Positions 45,806 to 55,550 are shown, counted from the stretch's first letter. The stretch is 64,000 nucleotides of DNA from Anaerococcus pacaensis 9403502 (GCA_000308255.3 HG326668.1:1-64000), one strand, 5' to 3'. The notes: generated by a model from the sequence alone, not told the origin. Program-made: numbers and translations.

Positions 45806-46114
45806 ATGTCTGAGAAGATAAATAGAAAGTTGTTTCTAGCCTTTACGGAACTTCAAATCCTTTATCATGCGAGCAAGGAACCCATAAATGGGACTTGGAT
45901 TATAGATGAGATTAATAATCACGGCTACTCCATCAGCCCAGGCACCCTATATCCAATATTAAACAATATGGACAAACGTGGACTCCTAGATAAGGATGAA
46001 CAAGTAGTAGAAGGCAAGGTAAGAAAGTATTATACAACTACCAAAAAAGGTCTAGAAGCATTTGATAATGCGAAAAATATGGCCAATGCATTGATGGATG
46101 AAATAAGCGCTTAA
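45806..46114 (+). CDS. PadR family transcriptional regulator
   Basis: 102 aa from the ATG after GGAGGTATT; a longer in-frame reading is not supported by a ribosome site. Winged helix with SISPGTLYPILNNMDKRGLL and the YYTTTKKGLEAF wing typical of PadR. PadR proteins usually control a neighbouring transporter, so the FetAB-like pair or the ABC exporter operon on the other strand are the candidate targets. Confidence 0.87.
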   Translation: MSEKINRKLFLAFTELQILYHASKEPINGTWIIDEINNHGYSISPGTLYPILNNMDKRGLLDKDEQVVEGKVRKYYTTTKKGLEAFDNAKNMANALMDEISA

Positions 46115-46152
46115 CATAAATTAATCAATACATAACATATTCCATCAATACA

Positions 46153-46182
46153 AAAGAGAGCATCTAGGCATGCTCTCTTTTT
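46153..46182 (+). terminator. Terminator of the padR unit
   Basis: GAGAGCAT/ATGCTCTC stem with a six-base loop and five T. Confidence 0.87.
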
Positions 46183-46284
46183 ATGTAAGTCATAAGGTTG
46201 CGAAATTCTTTGTCCTTACATTATCTATATATCCGAAATTTGAGATTTTAAGTAAAATATATGTAAAATCATTTTAAATAATAA

Positions 46285-46317
46285 GTAAAAATCGCCCGAT
46301 TATAACGGACGATTTTT
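46285..46317 (-). terminator. Terminator of the ABC exporter operon
   Basis: AATCGTCCG/CGGGCGATT stem with a G-U pair present only in minus-strand RNA, then T-rich tail. It follows the second exporter gene directly. Confidence 0.75.
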
Positions 46318-48210
46318 TTAGTCAAGCTCTAGCTTGCCTGTATATAGTTGATAGTATGTGCCACGTTTTTCCATTAGTGATTCGTGGTTGCCGCGTTCTA
46401 TGATTCTACCGCTATCCATTACCATTATTACATCTGAGTTTTGGATGGTTGATAGCCTGTGGGCTATTACAATAGATGTTGCCCCTTCCATGAGCTTATC
46501 CATAGCCTCAGTTACTTTGATTTCAGTGGTGGTATCAATTGAGCTTGTCGCCTCATCTAAGATTAGCATAGGTGGGTTGGCTACAGCTGCTCTTGATATA
46601 GAAATAAGTTGGTTTTGTCCATCTGATAGGGATGATCCATCTCCGTTTATTTCTTGGTCATAGCCTTCAGGCAGCCTATGGATAAAGGAATCTGCTCCTG
46701 ATAGCCCAGCTGCATCCTTGATTTGATTTTCATTAGCATGGAGGTTACCATATTTGATATTTTCATATACGCTATCTGTAAATAAGTTTACATCTTGGAG
46801 TACCATACCAAAGGCTTTTCTTAAGTGTTCCTTTTTGATGTCCCTAGTATCTATACCATCGATTTTTATAGTACCTTCATCTATCTCATAAAATCTAGTT
46901 ATTACATTAGTTATAGTGGTTTTGCCTGCACCAGTTGACCCTACGAAGGCAATTTTTTCACCTGGGTCAGCGTAAAAAGTAATATCTTTTAGAATAAGGT
47001 CTTCACCATTATAGGAAAAGTCTACATTTTCAAATTCAATCTTACCCTCGAGTGGCTTATAAATATCTTCGCCATCTTCTTTCCAGTGCCAAGAGTAGCA
47101 TCTGTTGGCAAGGTCGCAGGCTTGAGGCTTTCCATTTTCATCTATACGTACATTAGCAAGTTCGATAAATCCGCTGTCTTTTTCAATTGGCATCTCGATA
47201 ATTTCAAAGATGCGATTAGCCCCAGCCATAGCTGAAAATATTGCATTAGCTTGTTGGGATATGTTTGCTATTGGGTTTTGTAATTGGCGGGCATTGGTTA
47301 AAAATGTAGCTAGTATACCTACTGTGAGATCTCCCCTAACTGTATAAGCCACTCCGATTACCGATAAAATAGCATACATAATATTAATAGAGTTTACTAG
47401 AAATGGCATTATGCGGCCAGCATTTACCATAGCTTCCGCCATAGCTGATCTTAGGTTTTCACTCTTTTCATTAAATTCATCTATAACATCGGCTTCTTTG
47501 TTAAATACTTTTACGACCTTTTGGCCCGATAGGATTTCTTCATCAAACCCATGAAGTATAGATACATTTTTTTGAGCCTGTCTAAAGAGCCTACCTGTTC
47601 TTCCTACTAGGTTCTTAAGTACAAAGAACATGATTATGATACCTGCTATCATGACAAGAGTAAGTGGTAATGATAGCCTAAACATCACCCAAAATGTACC
47701 TACCATCATGATTAATGACCTTACTAGTGAAGGTAGTGTTGATGATAGGGCTTGAGATAGGACGTCAGTGTCGTTGGTAAACCTAGACATGATTTCCCCG
47801 TGTTGGTTAGTATCAAAGAAATTGATTGGCATCTTTTGAATTTTTTCAAAAAGATCATTTCTTAGGTTTCTAATCCCTCTTTCTCCAACTCTGATCATTA
47901 GCCTAGTGTATATAAAAGTAGTAATAACTGAAACCAAGTATATCAGACCCATTCTAATCACAGCTAGCTTTAGGCCATCAATATCGCCTTTCAGGATGTG
48001 ATTATCGATGATTGGTTGTAGCATGGATATACCAAGGACTTGGGTAGTGGATGATATGACTACACATATTAACACTACTATTAGCTGCCAGGTTTGGTCT
48101 GATACATATGAGAATAGTTTTTTAACTGAGGCGAAGTCTAAGTCACGATTGTCTTTATTTTTTGACATCTCGATGTCTTCTGTTTTGATGTCTTCTTGTT
48201 TTTTACTCAT
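46318..48210 (-). CDS. ABC exporter half-transporter (ABCB type), subunit 2
   Basis: 630 aa: six membrane helices (about 30-340) then an ATPase domain with Walker A GSTGAGKTT. The signature loop is SSLSDGQNQLISISRA, in which the usual LSGGQ reads LSDGQ. An insertion of about 55 residues before the ATPase (LANVRIDENGKPQACDLA) is typical of such exporters. With the next gene it forms a heterodimeric drug- or lipid-exporting pump. It overlaps that gene by eight bases. The degenerate signature suggests one weak ATP site. Confidence 0.88.
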   Translation of the reverse strand: MSKKQEDIKTEDIEMSKNKDNRDLDFASVKKLFSYVSDQTWQLIVVLICVVISSTTQVLGISMLQPIIDNHILKGDIDGLKLAVIRMGLIYLVSVITTFIYTRLMIRVGERGIRNLRNDLFEKIQKMPINFFDTNQHGEIMSRFTNDTDVLSQALSSTLPSLVRSLIMMVGTFWVMFRLSLPLTLVMIAGIIIMFFVLKNLVGRTGRLFRQAQKNVSILHGFDEEILSGQKVVKVFNKEADVIDEFNEKSENLRSAMAEAMVNAGRIMPFLVNSINIMYAILSVIGVAYTVRGDLTVGILATFLTNARQLQNPIANISQQANAIFSAMAGANRIFEIIEMPIEKDSGFIELANVRIDENGKPQACDLANRCYSWHWKEDGEDIYKPLEGKIEFENVDFSYNGEDLILKDITFYADPGEKIAFVGSTGAGKTTITNVITRFYEIDEGTIKIDGIDTRDIKKEHLRKAFGMVLQDVNLFTDSVYENIKYGNLHANENQIKDAAGLSGADSFIHRLPEGYDQEINGDGSSLSDGQNQLISISRAAVANPPMLILDEATSSIDTTTEIKVTEAMDKLMEGATSIVIAHRLSTIQNSDVIMVMDSGRIIERGNHESLMEKRGTYYQLYTGKLELD

Positions 48211-49966
48211 CTTCCCCTCCTTTATTTTGTTGTATGTCGTAGGTTAATCTATAGATTTCATTTCTAGCATAGAGCTCATCATGAGTACCTATATCGTCTA
48301 TCCTTCCTTCATCCATGATAATAATCCTATCAGCATTTTGGAAAGATGATATCCTTTGAGATATGATGATTTGGGTCATGCCTGGGTCTAGCTTTTCAAA
48401 TCCATCTAAGAGCGCTGCTTCCGTTTTTGTATCGACAGCAGATGTTGAGTTGTCTAGGATAAGGATTTTAGGCTTTTTAAGTAAGGATCTCGCAATTGTT
48501 AGCCTTTGCTTTTGGCCACCTGATACACCAGTACCACCTTGGCCTAGGACAGATTCATAGCCATCAGATCTTTCAGATACGAAGTTATCTGCTTGGGCAA
48601 TATCAGCCATCTTTCTAATCTCATCCTCGCTAGCATTACTATCGCCCCATCTTAAGTTGTCAATGATAGTGCCTGAGAAAAGAGTATTTTTTTGTAGGAC
48701 TATGGCTACTTCATCTCTTAGAGTCTTTAGGTCATAGTCTTCTATTGGATGGCCGCCAACTGTGATTTGGCCGCTACTAGTATCGTATAGTCTTGGGATG
48801 AGTTGGACTAGGGTTGATTTGGAGGAACCTGTCGGACCAAGTATTCCTACTACTTCCCCAGATTCGATTTTTAAATTGATGTCTTCTAGCTGGCATGTGT
48901 CGCTCTCAGCCTCGTATTTGAAGCTCACATTGTCAAATTCTACTGACCCATCGTCTAGACTTAGGCCTTCTTTGGCATTAGAATTATCCATAGATATTTC
49001 ACGTGTAAGGACTTCTTTTACACGGGTAACTGATGGTGATGAGCTCATTAGCATGGTAACTACCATAGATAGGCCGATTAAAGAACCTAGAAGCATCATA
49101 GCGTACATGTTAAAACTTACGAGATCTCCTACACCTAGTCTACCATCGATGATTTCTAGGCCTCCATACCAGGTGATAAATACAAATACTACATATAAAA
49201 TAGCATTGGCTGTTGGGAAAACAAAAGCCATTTTACCTTGCGACCTATCTGATAATTCAAACATGCGTTGGTTATCTAGGCCAAACTTTTCGATTTCGTA
49301 TTTCTTACGTACAAATGCCTTTACCACACGCATATTCTTTAGATTTTCTTCTATGATTAGGTTTAGCCTATCGTATTGGCTACGAGTTTTCCTAAAGTCT
49401 GGTAGGGCTGATGTTGTAATCGCTGTAAGGATTACAAATAGTATCGGCATGATGATAAAAAATATAACCGATAATTTTCGACTTGTCATAAAGGCAAGGA
49501 TAAAGGCAACAAGAGCCATTACTACTGTCTTTATGACAAAGCGGGTTGTCATAAATGTAGCTTGAGCAAGTGCCTGCATATCGCTAGTAAGCCTTGTAAG
49601 TAGCGATGGCACACCAAAGTACTCAAAGTCCTCGAAGGCATAGGTTTGAATTTTATCAAACTGAGCCTTTCGTACATTATCTGTAATCCCTGTTGATGTA
49701 AGCCCCGCGTTTTTACTAGCCTGCATCCCACAAAACATAGATGCTAGAGATAATATTATAATGATTATTCCGTATTTTAGGGCAGCAGCTGGGTCCTTTT
49801 GATGGATGACATCATTTAAGATGACACCCATGATAGCTGGGATTAAAAGTTCAAATATCGTTTCAACTACCGTAAAAAACATGGAAATACGTCTGTTTTT
49901 ACGGTACTGATTTAAATAGCCCTTCAAATATGAAAAGGCTTCATTAAATTCTCTTAAACTCTCCAT
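48203..49966 (-). CDS. ABC exporter half-transporter (ABCB type), subunit 1
   Basis: 587 aa: membrane domain (about 20-320) and ATPase domain with Walker A GPTGSSKST, signature GTGVSGGQKQRL and LILDNSTSAVD. Where the catalytic Glu normally follows the Walker B Asp, this protein has Asn (LDNSTS, against LDEATS in the partner). That is the usual mark of a heterodimeric exporter with one degenerate site. It lies 10 bases after a MarR regulator that probably controls it. Confidence 0.88.
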   Translation of the reverse strand: MESLREFNEAFSYLKGYLNQYRKNRRISMFFTVVETIFELLIPAIMGVILNDVIHQKDPAAALKYGIIIIILSLASMFCGMQASKNAGLTSTGITDNVRKAQFDKIQTYAFEDFEYFGVPSLLTRLTSDMQALAQATFMTTRFVIKTVVMALVAFILAFMTSRKLSVIFFIIMPILFVILTAITTSALPDFRKTRSQYDRLNLIIEENLKNMRVVKAFVRKKYEIEKFGLDNQRMFELSDRSQGKMAFVFPTANAILYVVFVFITWYGGLEIIDGRLGVGDLVSFNMYAMMLLGSLIGLSMVVTMLMSSSPSVTRVKEVLTREISMDNSNAKEGLSLDDGSVEFDNVSFKYEAESDTCQLEDINLKIESGEVVGILGPTGSSKSTLVQLIPRLYDTSSGQITVGGHPIEDYDLKTLRDEVAIVLQKNTLFSGTIIDNLRWGDSNASEDEIRKMADIAQADNFVSERSDGYESVLGQGGTGVSGGQKQRLTIARSLLKKPKILILDNSTSAVDTKTEAALLDGFEKLDPGMTQIIISQRISSFQNADRIIIMDEGRIDDIGTHDELYARNEIYRLTYDIQQNKGGEDE

Positions 49967-49975
49967 TTATTCTCC

Positions 49976-50404
49976 TTATTTATTCTTTTCTAAACAATCT
50001 ATCAAATCGCTAATCGCATATGTAATCTGATCAATCCTTTCCTTGCCCAACTCATCATAGATTTCCCTGTTGGATTCTGCCAGAGGTTTTTTGATAGTGT
50101 CGACCTTATTTTTACCCTCAGTAGTGAGAAATAAAATTTTGCTACGCTTATCAATCGGGTCGGGCTTAGTTTCTACCAAATCTTTTTCCAAAAGCTTGTT
50201 TACAATAGAATTTATAGTCTGTTTGGGAGCCTTAAACTTGGCCACCAAATCCTTCTGAGTGACATCTTCTTTACAATATAGATTTAGCAACACTAATGTC
50301 TCAAGGTTGTTTAGTCCATTGGCCTTTAGCCTCTCATTATTAAGATAATCTAGCTTTCTGAGTAGATTGAACATATTAAAGACTGCTCTTGATTTATCTT
50401 CCAA
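49976..50404 (-). CDS. MarR family transcriptional regulator
   Basis: 142 aa if started at TTG (50402-50404), which has AAGGAGG six bases upstream. The ATG two codons before abuts the ribosome site, and a start 17 codons earlier lies in the promoter. Winged-helix with TQKDLVAKFKAPKQTINSIVNKLLEKDLVE and the DKRSKILFLTTEGK wing. It is co-transcribed with the ABC exporter and likely represses it until a toxic ligand binds. Confidence 0.85.
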   Translation of the reverse strand: MEDKSRAVFNMFNLLRKLDYLNNERLKANGLNNLETLVLLNLYCKEDVTQKDLVAKFKAPKQTINSIVNKLLEKDLVETKPDPIDKRSKILFLTTEGKNKVDTIKKPLAESNREIYDELGKERIDQITYAISDLIDCLEKNK

Positions 50405-50427
50405 AACCATCCTCCTTATCTGTTTTA

Positions 50428-50455
50428 AATATAGTCTATATACGGACTTTGTCAA
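50428..50455 (-). promoter_or_regulatory. MarR-exporter promoter with overlapping palindrome
   Basis: TTGACA (50450-50455), 16-base spacer and TATATT (50428-50433) on the minus strand. An interrupted palindrome AGTC-N8-GACT (50433-50448) fills the spacer and is the probable MarR operator, giving autoregulation. Confidence 0.75.
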
Positions 50456-50507
50456 GTCGAAAAATCTTCATCCCCGTTGTATAGTAATTAAGTTAAAGGA
50501 GTTAAAT

Positions 50508-51413
50508 ATGTACGAATACTTAGAAAAGCAAAATGTAGATAAAAGTTTAATCGAAAAACTTAATCAATATAGAAAAGAAAATGCCCTGGACAATGACCTT
50601 AGAGTCACCAAACCAGAATTTGCCTACTATGGTAAAGAAGTCCTAGAACAAGCCATATCAGCAATCCTTGCTGGCAAAAACATTCTCTTGACAGGCCCAA
50701 AGGCAACTGGTAAAAACGTCCTTGCCTCAAACCTATCGTATCTTTTTGGTAGACCAAGCTGGAATGTGTCTTTCCATGTAAATACAGATTTTAATTCACT
50801 AATCGGTGCTGATACCTTTAAGGATGGCGAGGTGACCTTTAGACGTGGCCCTATCTATGAAGCTGCAATAAATGGTGGTTTTGCTGTGCTTGATGAGATT
50901 AATATGGCCAAAAACGAAGCCATCTCAGTCCTTCACGCCACTCTCGACCACAGGAGAATTATAGACCTACCAGGATATGAAAAAATAAATCTTGATCCAA
51001 ATGCTAGATTTATAGCAACTATGAACTATGGATATGTAGGTACTCGTGAAGTCAACGAAGCCCTAGCATCTAGATTTATGATAATTTCTATGCCAAATAT
51101 TACTGCAGATAACCTAGATAAGCTTCTCATAGACACCTTCCCAAAGCTCAAAGACGAGTGGAGAAAGGCCTTTATCGATATGTTTATCAGCCTACAATTT
51201 AAGAGTGAAAACAATGAAATTTCAACCAAATCGGTCGACCTCCGTGGGCTCATATCATCAATTGACACCATGCAAGTGGGGCTAAACCCATATGATGCAA
51301 TACTAATGGGTATAGCCAACAAATCATTTGATGAATTTGAAAGACAAATTGTAATAGACACCATAAAAACCAAAGTCCCTACCACTATCGAAGGAAGTAT
51401 CTTCAATGACTGA
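50508..51413 (+). CDS. MoxR-type AAA+ ATPase
   Basis: 301 aa from the ATG at 50508, preceded by AAAGGAG; a frame extending upstream has no ribosome site. Walker A GPKATGKN at 63-70, Walker B FAVLDEINMA, and a sensor region TMNYGYVGTREVNEAL. MoxR ATPases act as chaperones for metal or cofactor insertion or for stress responses, usually with a VWA protein. The next gene is exactly that and overlaps by eight bases. The client is unknown. Confidence 0.88.
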   Translation: MYEYLEKQNVDKSLIEKLNQYRKENALDNDLRVTKPEFAYYGKEVLEQAISAILAGKNILLTGPKATGKNVLASNLSYLFGRPSWNVSFHVNTDFNSLIGADTFKDGEVTFRRGPIYEAAINGGFAVLDEINMAKNEAISVLHATLDHRRIIDLPGYEKINLDPNARFIATMNYGYVGTREVNEALASRFMIISMPNITADNLDKLLIDTFPKLKDEWRKAFIDMFISLQFKSENNEISTKSVDLRGLISSIDTMQVGLNPYDAILMGIANKSFDEFERQIVIDTIKTKVPTTIEGSIFND

Positions 51414-53127
51414 TTCATTGGATAAGATCCGCGAATACAATGTAATCTGGGACTTTAGTGAGAACTATTCCTTCACACCAAATAAGTCCTATCCCATGGA
51501 TGAGGTCTATCAAAATATTATCCTTGGGGCTACCATAAAGACTTTCGATACCAAGATGCTCGATTCATTTTTTGCCTATCTACGCAAAGAAAATCCCTTC
51601 TATGAGGACTTTAGGCTAATGACTAATCTACTCATAGAGGAAATAGTATCGACAGAGCTTGCTAAGACCAACCTAGTCATAGAAAAACTTAAAAAAGATA
51701 ATGCTAGAAAAAAACTAAATAGGTTTAATTTCACAGAAGCCAAAGACCTAAGCGATCAAATGGTGAAGGCCTACTATGGGAAGGTCTTAGGTAAGCCTAT
51801 AGTAGAAGGCCAGCTTTTTAGGGACATCTATCATGCTATCTTTAGTATCCACACCACAGAAACTAGTAGTCTAATTGATGAACTAAATAAGGTATTTAAG
51901 TCCTACTTTAGATTTGACCGAACAGTAGAAGACCAAGAGCTCTTTGAAGAAATGGTCAAAGATAACGAAGCCAAGGACTTTAAGACTGACGATAAGGACA
52001 GGCCATCAGAATACACTGACGATAACATTAGAGAACAATTTGCCATAGGTGCTGCTGAATTTACCGGTAATATCTACCTAGAAGATAAAAAAGAAGACCT
52101 AAACAAAAACCTCATCTTCCTAAATTCGAGTGAAGATGACTACCATTCATCAAGTGAATTTATCGAGGACTTCTTTGGCAAGTCCATCATGAGTAAAAAT
52201 AAAATAGACAATCTAGAAAAAGAAGCAGCCATTGGTATCCATGAAAACAAAAAATTATACTTCACCCGCGGTGAATATAGCGAAAAACCAAATGCTAGAT
52301 ACTATAAAAATAACCGCCAAGAGCAGGCAAATTTTAATAAAAAATATATCGAAGATAACTTCGCTATAAACCACAGAAATATAAATGAACTATCCCTTGC
52401 CATAAAAAACTCATTAGCCAATTTCGAAGACTTTGCGGATACGATCAAAAACTACGGAATCATCGACTCTGCCAAGGTCTGGCGAGCTCCAGTCATCCAC
52501 GACTACGATGTCTTTACCAACCAAGAAACTGATGAGGTAAGTAAATTTAAAGTCGACCTACTAATCGACTCCTCAGCCAGCCAAATCGAACGCCAGCACA
52601 TCGTAGCCAACCAAGCCTACATCATAGCCAAGGCCATGGATGAAGTTGGGATACCTATTAGGATTATGGGCTTTTCCACCCTCCGAGACCACACAGTCTT
52701 TACCCTCTATAGGGACTACGAGGAAAAGCACAACAACCTAAACATCTACAATTTCTACGCAGCAGGGTCCAATCGTGATGGGCTAGCCTTCAAGGCCCTA
52801 CACGAAATAATCGAAACCGATGACAATTACAAACACATAGTAATCGTTCTATCAGACGGAAAGCCAAATGATGAAAGAGCCAATATCAACACCGCCCGCC
52901 TCAAGGAAAAAGACCAATACACTGGTGATAGGGCAGTAAATGATACAGCCTTTGAGGTGAGAAATATCCGCAATGATGAAATATCTGTCCTCGGAGTCTT
53001 TACTGGCGAAGAAGAAGATGTAGAAAATGCCAAGCTTATATACAACAAAGATTTCGTAAGAATCACCAATCTAGAAAACTTTAGCAAGGTAGTATCAATT
53101 TTTATGAAAAATCAAATATTAAACTAA
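51406..53127 (+). CDS. VWA domain protein (CobT-like) partner of MoxR
   Basis: 573 aa. An N-terminal 370-residue helical, acidic part is followed by a von Willebrand A domain with the MIDAS sequence DSSAS near 388, then GSNRDGLAFKAL and IVLSDGKPND. It resembles CobT-like partners of MoxR/CbbQ ATPases that together remodel a target enzyme. The start overlaps the MoxR gene. Nearby genes do not reveal the target. Confidence 0.85.
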   Translation: MTDSLDKIREYNVIWDFSENYSFTPNKSYPMDEVYQNIILGATIKTFDTKMLDSFFAYLRKENPFYEDFRLMTNLLIEEIVSTELAKTNLVIEKLKKDNARKKLNRFNFTEAKDLSDQMVKAYYGKVLGKPIVEGQLFRDIYHAIFSIHTTETSSLIDELNKVFKSYFRFDRTVEDQELFEEMVKDNEAKDFKTDDKDRPSEYTDDNIREQFAIGAAEFTGNIYLEDKKEDLNKNLIFLNSSEDDYHSSSEFIEDFFGKSIMSKNKIDNLEKEAAIGIHENKKLYFTRGEYSEKPNARYYKNNRQEQANFNKKYIEDNFAINHRNINELSLAIKNSLANFEDFADTIKNYGIIDSAKVWRAPVIHDYDVFTNQETDEVSKFKVDLLIDSSASQIERQHIVANQAYIIAKAMDEVGIPIRIMGFSTLRDHTVFTLYRDYEEKHNNLNIYNFYAAGSNRDGLAFKALHEIIETDDNYKHIVIVLSDGKPNDERANINTARLKEKDQYTGDRAVNDTAFEVRNIRNDEISVLGVFTGEEEDVENAKLIYNKDFVRITNLENFSKVVSIFMKNQILN

Positions 53128-53156
53128 AGCGGATTGAATTAAATTAAGTCCGCTTT
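53126..53156 (+). terminator. Possible terminator of the MoxR-VWA operon
   Basis: AAAGCGGA/TCCGCTTT with a 15-base loop and only three T. It lies at the stop codon. Confidence 0.45.
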
Positions 53157-53228
53157 ACCATAACCATATCAATGTTAAACAAATTTCTAGCCCACAATTA
53201 ATAAAATCACACCCTACATATAAGGCAT

Positions 53229-53870
53229 TTACATATCACTCTGTCTGATATTTTTTTCCTCTATTATATATATCTCATCACAAAGTTCTCTCAAATACTC
53301 TTCTTGGTGCGAAGTTAATAGAATTGTCTTATTTTGCTTCTTAAGATCTTTGATTAGTTTTTTAATCTCGATATTTGAATTTGTATCAAGTGTATTAAAA
53401 GGCTCGTCAAGAATTATTAAATCTTGGTCTTCCATGATAGCCTGCGCTATGCCTAGTTTTTGTTTCATGCCTGTAGAATAATTTTTAAATTTGGTCTTAT
53501 TATCAGGATCTAGACCAACCAATCTCATAGTATCTCTTATCTTCTCATTATCAATTTTATTATTAATCTCTGCTAGCATTTTTAAATTGTTGTAGCCATC
53601 AAATATATCAACAAAGCTTGGATTGTTTACAAAAAATCCAATATTTGTTGGAAAATTTTTATCCTTACCTACTAATTTATTATCTACAAAAATTTCACCA
53701 CTATCAGCGTCTACTAGTCCCGCTATCATTTTAAATAGCACACTTTTTCCTACACCATTCTCTCCCATAAAGCCTACACAAGTACCCTTTTCGATAGATA
53801 ATGATATATTTTGAAATAATATATTACTCCCGAAGCATTTGCTAACATTATTAATTTCTATAACTTTCAT
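53229..53870 (-). CDS. ABC transporter ATP-binding protein
   Basis: 213 aa. Walker A GENGVGKS, signature NYSTGMKQKLGIAQAI and LDEPFNTLDTNS. The short STGMKQK signature is typical of ATPases for peptide or lantibiotic immunity and ABC-2 type exporters. It is the last gene of a three-gene unit, overlapping the second permease by 20 bases. The transported compound is not evident. Confidence 0.87.
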   Translation of the reverse strand: MKVIEINNVSKCFGSNILFQNISLSIEKGTCVGFMGENGVGKSVLFKMIAGLVDADSGEIFVDNKLVGKDKNFPTNIGFFVNNPSFVDIFDGYNNLKMLAEINNKIDNEKIRDTMRLVGLDPDNKTKFKNYSTGMKQKLGIAQAIMEDQDLIILDEPFNTLDTNSNIEIKKLIKDLKKQNKTILLTSHQEEYLRELCDEIYIIEEKNIRQSDM

Positions 53871-54648
53871 CCCTATTTCCTCTCTTTAATGAATATGATT
53901 TAAAAAAACTAAAACTTATGGTACTAATTTCAATTATAATTATTAGCGCAAACACATATAAACTATTATTAAACAAAGCTTGGTGTATGAGTAAATAATT
54001 ATTAAATAAAACTAGACTTAAACTACTAGTATTGATTTTAAATCCAATATATGACATGAGATATATAACTATACCTAATCCCACCATCATATTATAAGAA
54101 AATTTCTGATTAATATAAGAAAGTAAAGCATATAAAAAAACAAATCCAAGGTTTACATATAATATGCTTGATATGACAACAATTAATCCATTGCTAAAAT
54201 ATTGAGCGTATAAATTAAAAATATATTTCACCTCATTAATTCCATCAAATTCAATAGGTTTTATCGTGTATATAAACGGAAAAGATCCCATTCCCACTAT
54301 AAACCTTATAGCATATATAATAAAAGTATAAACTAATATAAAAATACTAAATTTGATTATTTTTTGAGCACAAAACTCAAATATATTACTGTATCTTAAT
54401 ATCTCTATATCACTAAGTTCCCTTATGTCTTTTGCTATTATAAAAAAAACTATTGGATATATAAAATACATGATATTATAATGATCTGCATACATTAATA
54501 GTACAAAGTCAAATATACTTATATTAATACTTCCATAAATCGCCCTATCCTGTATTGAAATGAAAGTCATTATTAGGAAAGAAATTATTAACAAAACACG
54601 ATTATCATACAATAATTGTATTAGTCCTTGTTTATATATTCTTTTCAT
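53851..54648 (-). CDS. ABC-2-like membrane protein
   Basis: 265 aa with six to seven hydrophobic helices and little soluble sequence. Two membrane proteins plus one ATPase form an ABC-2-type exporter, often for antibiotic peptides or for gliding/efflux. No closer family is recognised. It overlaps its neighbours on both sides (17 and 20 bases), showing tight coupling. Confidence 0.65.
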   Translation of the reverse strand: MKRIYKQGLIQLLYDNRVLLIISFLIMTFISIQDRAIYGSINISIFDFVLLMYADHYNIMYFIYPIVFFIIAKDIRELSDIEILRYSNIFEFCAQKIIKFSIFILVYTFIIYAIRFIVGMGSFPFIYTIKPIEFDGINEVKYIFNLYAQYFSNGLIVVISSILYVNLGFVFLYALLSYINQKFSYNMMVGLGIVIYLMSYIGFKINTSSLSLVLFNNYLLIHQALFNNSLYVFALIIIIEISTISFSFFKSYSLKRGNRDESYRN

Positions 54649-55384
54649 ATTTTTTCCTTAAAAGAAGTCGAATTATATATATTGATATAGCTAATGTACA
54701 CATACCTATTAGAATATTCTTATACTCCATAACACTAGGTTGTAAGCGATTTAATACGTATGCAGTTGTCAAGCTAAATCTCTGAAGTCCTATGGTTGCT
54801 GTTAAGAAGTTTTCTAATAATGTCAATAAAAAAGTTCCAGTAAGCGCTAAGAATAAGTTATTTATATATAGAGATATGATAAGCCCTAATAAGCACATCA
54901 TAGATCCTATAATTGCTTTGTGCAAAGACCAAATAACCCCAAATAAGATAGGACTATTTACCTGCATATTTCCTAAAATAAATCCGCTATAATCTGGTTT
55001 ATTAAAAGCTGAGTCAATACTTGCTATTTTTACTGATAAACCGATACTAATAATGTTTACAATAAAAACTACAGCAAATACCAATACTATACAAGATAAA
55101 ACTTCCTTCTTAATATAGTCTTCGGGCTTAATTCTCATAGCGACGTAATCTAGAAATCTATTTTTAGTTAAATAAAATATATAGTAAGCAAATGGCACTG
55201 AGACTAATATAGGAAATACAAAGTCCGGAAAGTCTGAACCAAAAATATATGGTTCGATAGGATAGTATATCATAAAAGTATTATTGGTATGTATAATTGA
55301 ATACATCAAAATCGTCAAATAAATCAATCCTACAGCTACTGTAATCGGTAATTTTCTCTTGATTAAACTTTTTATGAATTCCAT
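54632..55384 (-). CDS. ABC-2-like membrane protein
   Basis: 250 aa with about six membrane helices, beginning with a short basic cytoplasmic end (MEFIKSLIKRKLP). First gene of the three-gene ABC unit; ACAGGAGAAG precedes the ATG. The promoter and a palindrome lie at 55408-55459. Confidence 0.65.
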   Translation of the reverse strand: MEFIKSLIKRKLPITVAVGLIYLTILMYSIIHTNNTFMIYYPIEPYIFGSDFPDFVFPILVSVPFAYYIFYLTKNRFLDYVAMRIKPEDYIKKEVLSCIVLVFAVVFIVNIISIGLSVKIASIDSAFNKPDYSGFILGNMQVNSPILFGVIWSLHKAIIGSMMCLLGLIISLYINNLFLALTGTFLLTLLENFLTATIGLQRFSLTTAYVLNRLQPSVMEYKNILIGMCTLAISIYIIRLLLRKKYEKNI

Positions 55385-55407
55385 CTTCTTCTCCTGTTAT
55401 GTAGTGT

Positions 55408-55459
55408 TATGGTATACACCATACACCTATTATTATAAATACTATTCGAAATTTGTCAA
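55408..55459 (-). promoter_or_regulatory. Promoter and operator-like palindrome of the ABC unit
   Basis: TTGACA (55454-55459), 16-base spacer and TATAAT (55432-55437). Just downstream is TATGGT-GTAT-ACCATA (55408-55423), a site of the GntR/YtrA kind often found at peptide-stress transporters. No regulator gene of that kind lies beside it. Confidence 0.75.
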
Positions 55460-55506
55460 GCTACTAAATATATTAGTTAGAACTCCTATCTTTTAGTATA
55501 AACCTA

Positions 55507-55550
55507 TAAAAAACAACCCCTCAACACAAAATACGTATTGAGGGGTTGTG
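55507..55550 (-). terminator. Terminator of murJ
   Basis: Twelve-base stem (ACAACCCCTCAA with TTGAGGGGTTGT) and six to seven T, just past the murJ stop. Confidence 0.88.

Noticed and set aside
46318-48210. LSDGQ instead of LSGGQ and Asn at the partner's catalytic Glu as pseudogene signs
   Set aside because: One degenerate ATP site is normal in heterodimeric ABC exporters, and both frames are intact.
48762-49565. 267-codon plus-strand ORF inside the ABC exporter gene
   Set aside because: Antisense shadow of a well-supported ABC half-transporter; no ribosome site or domain.
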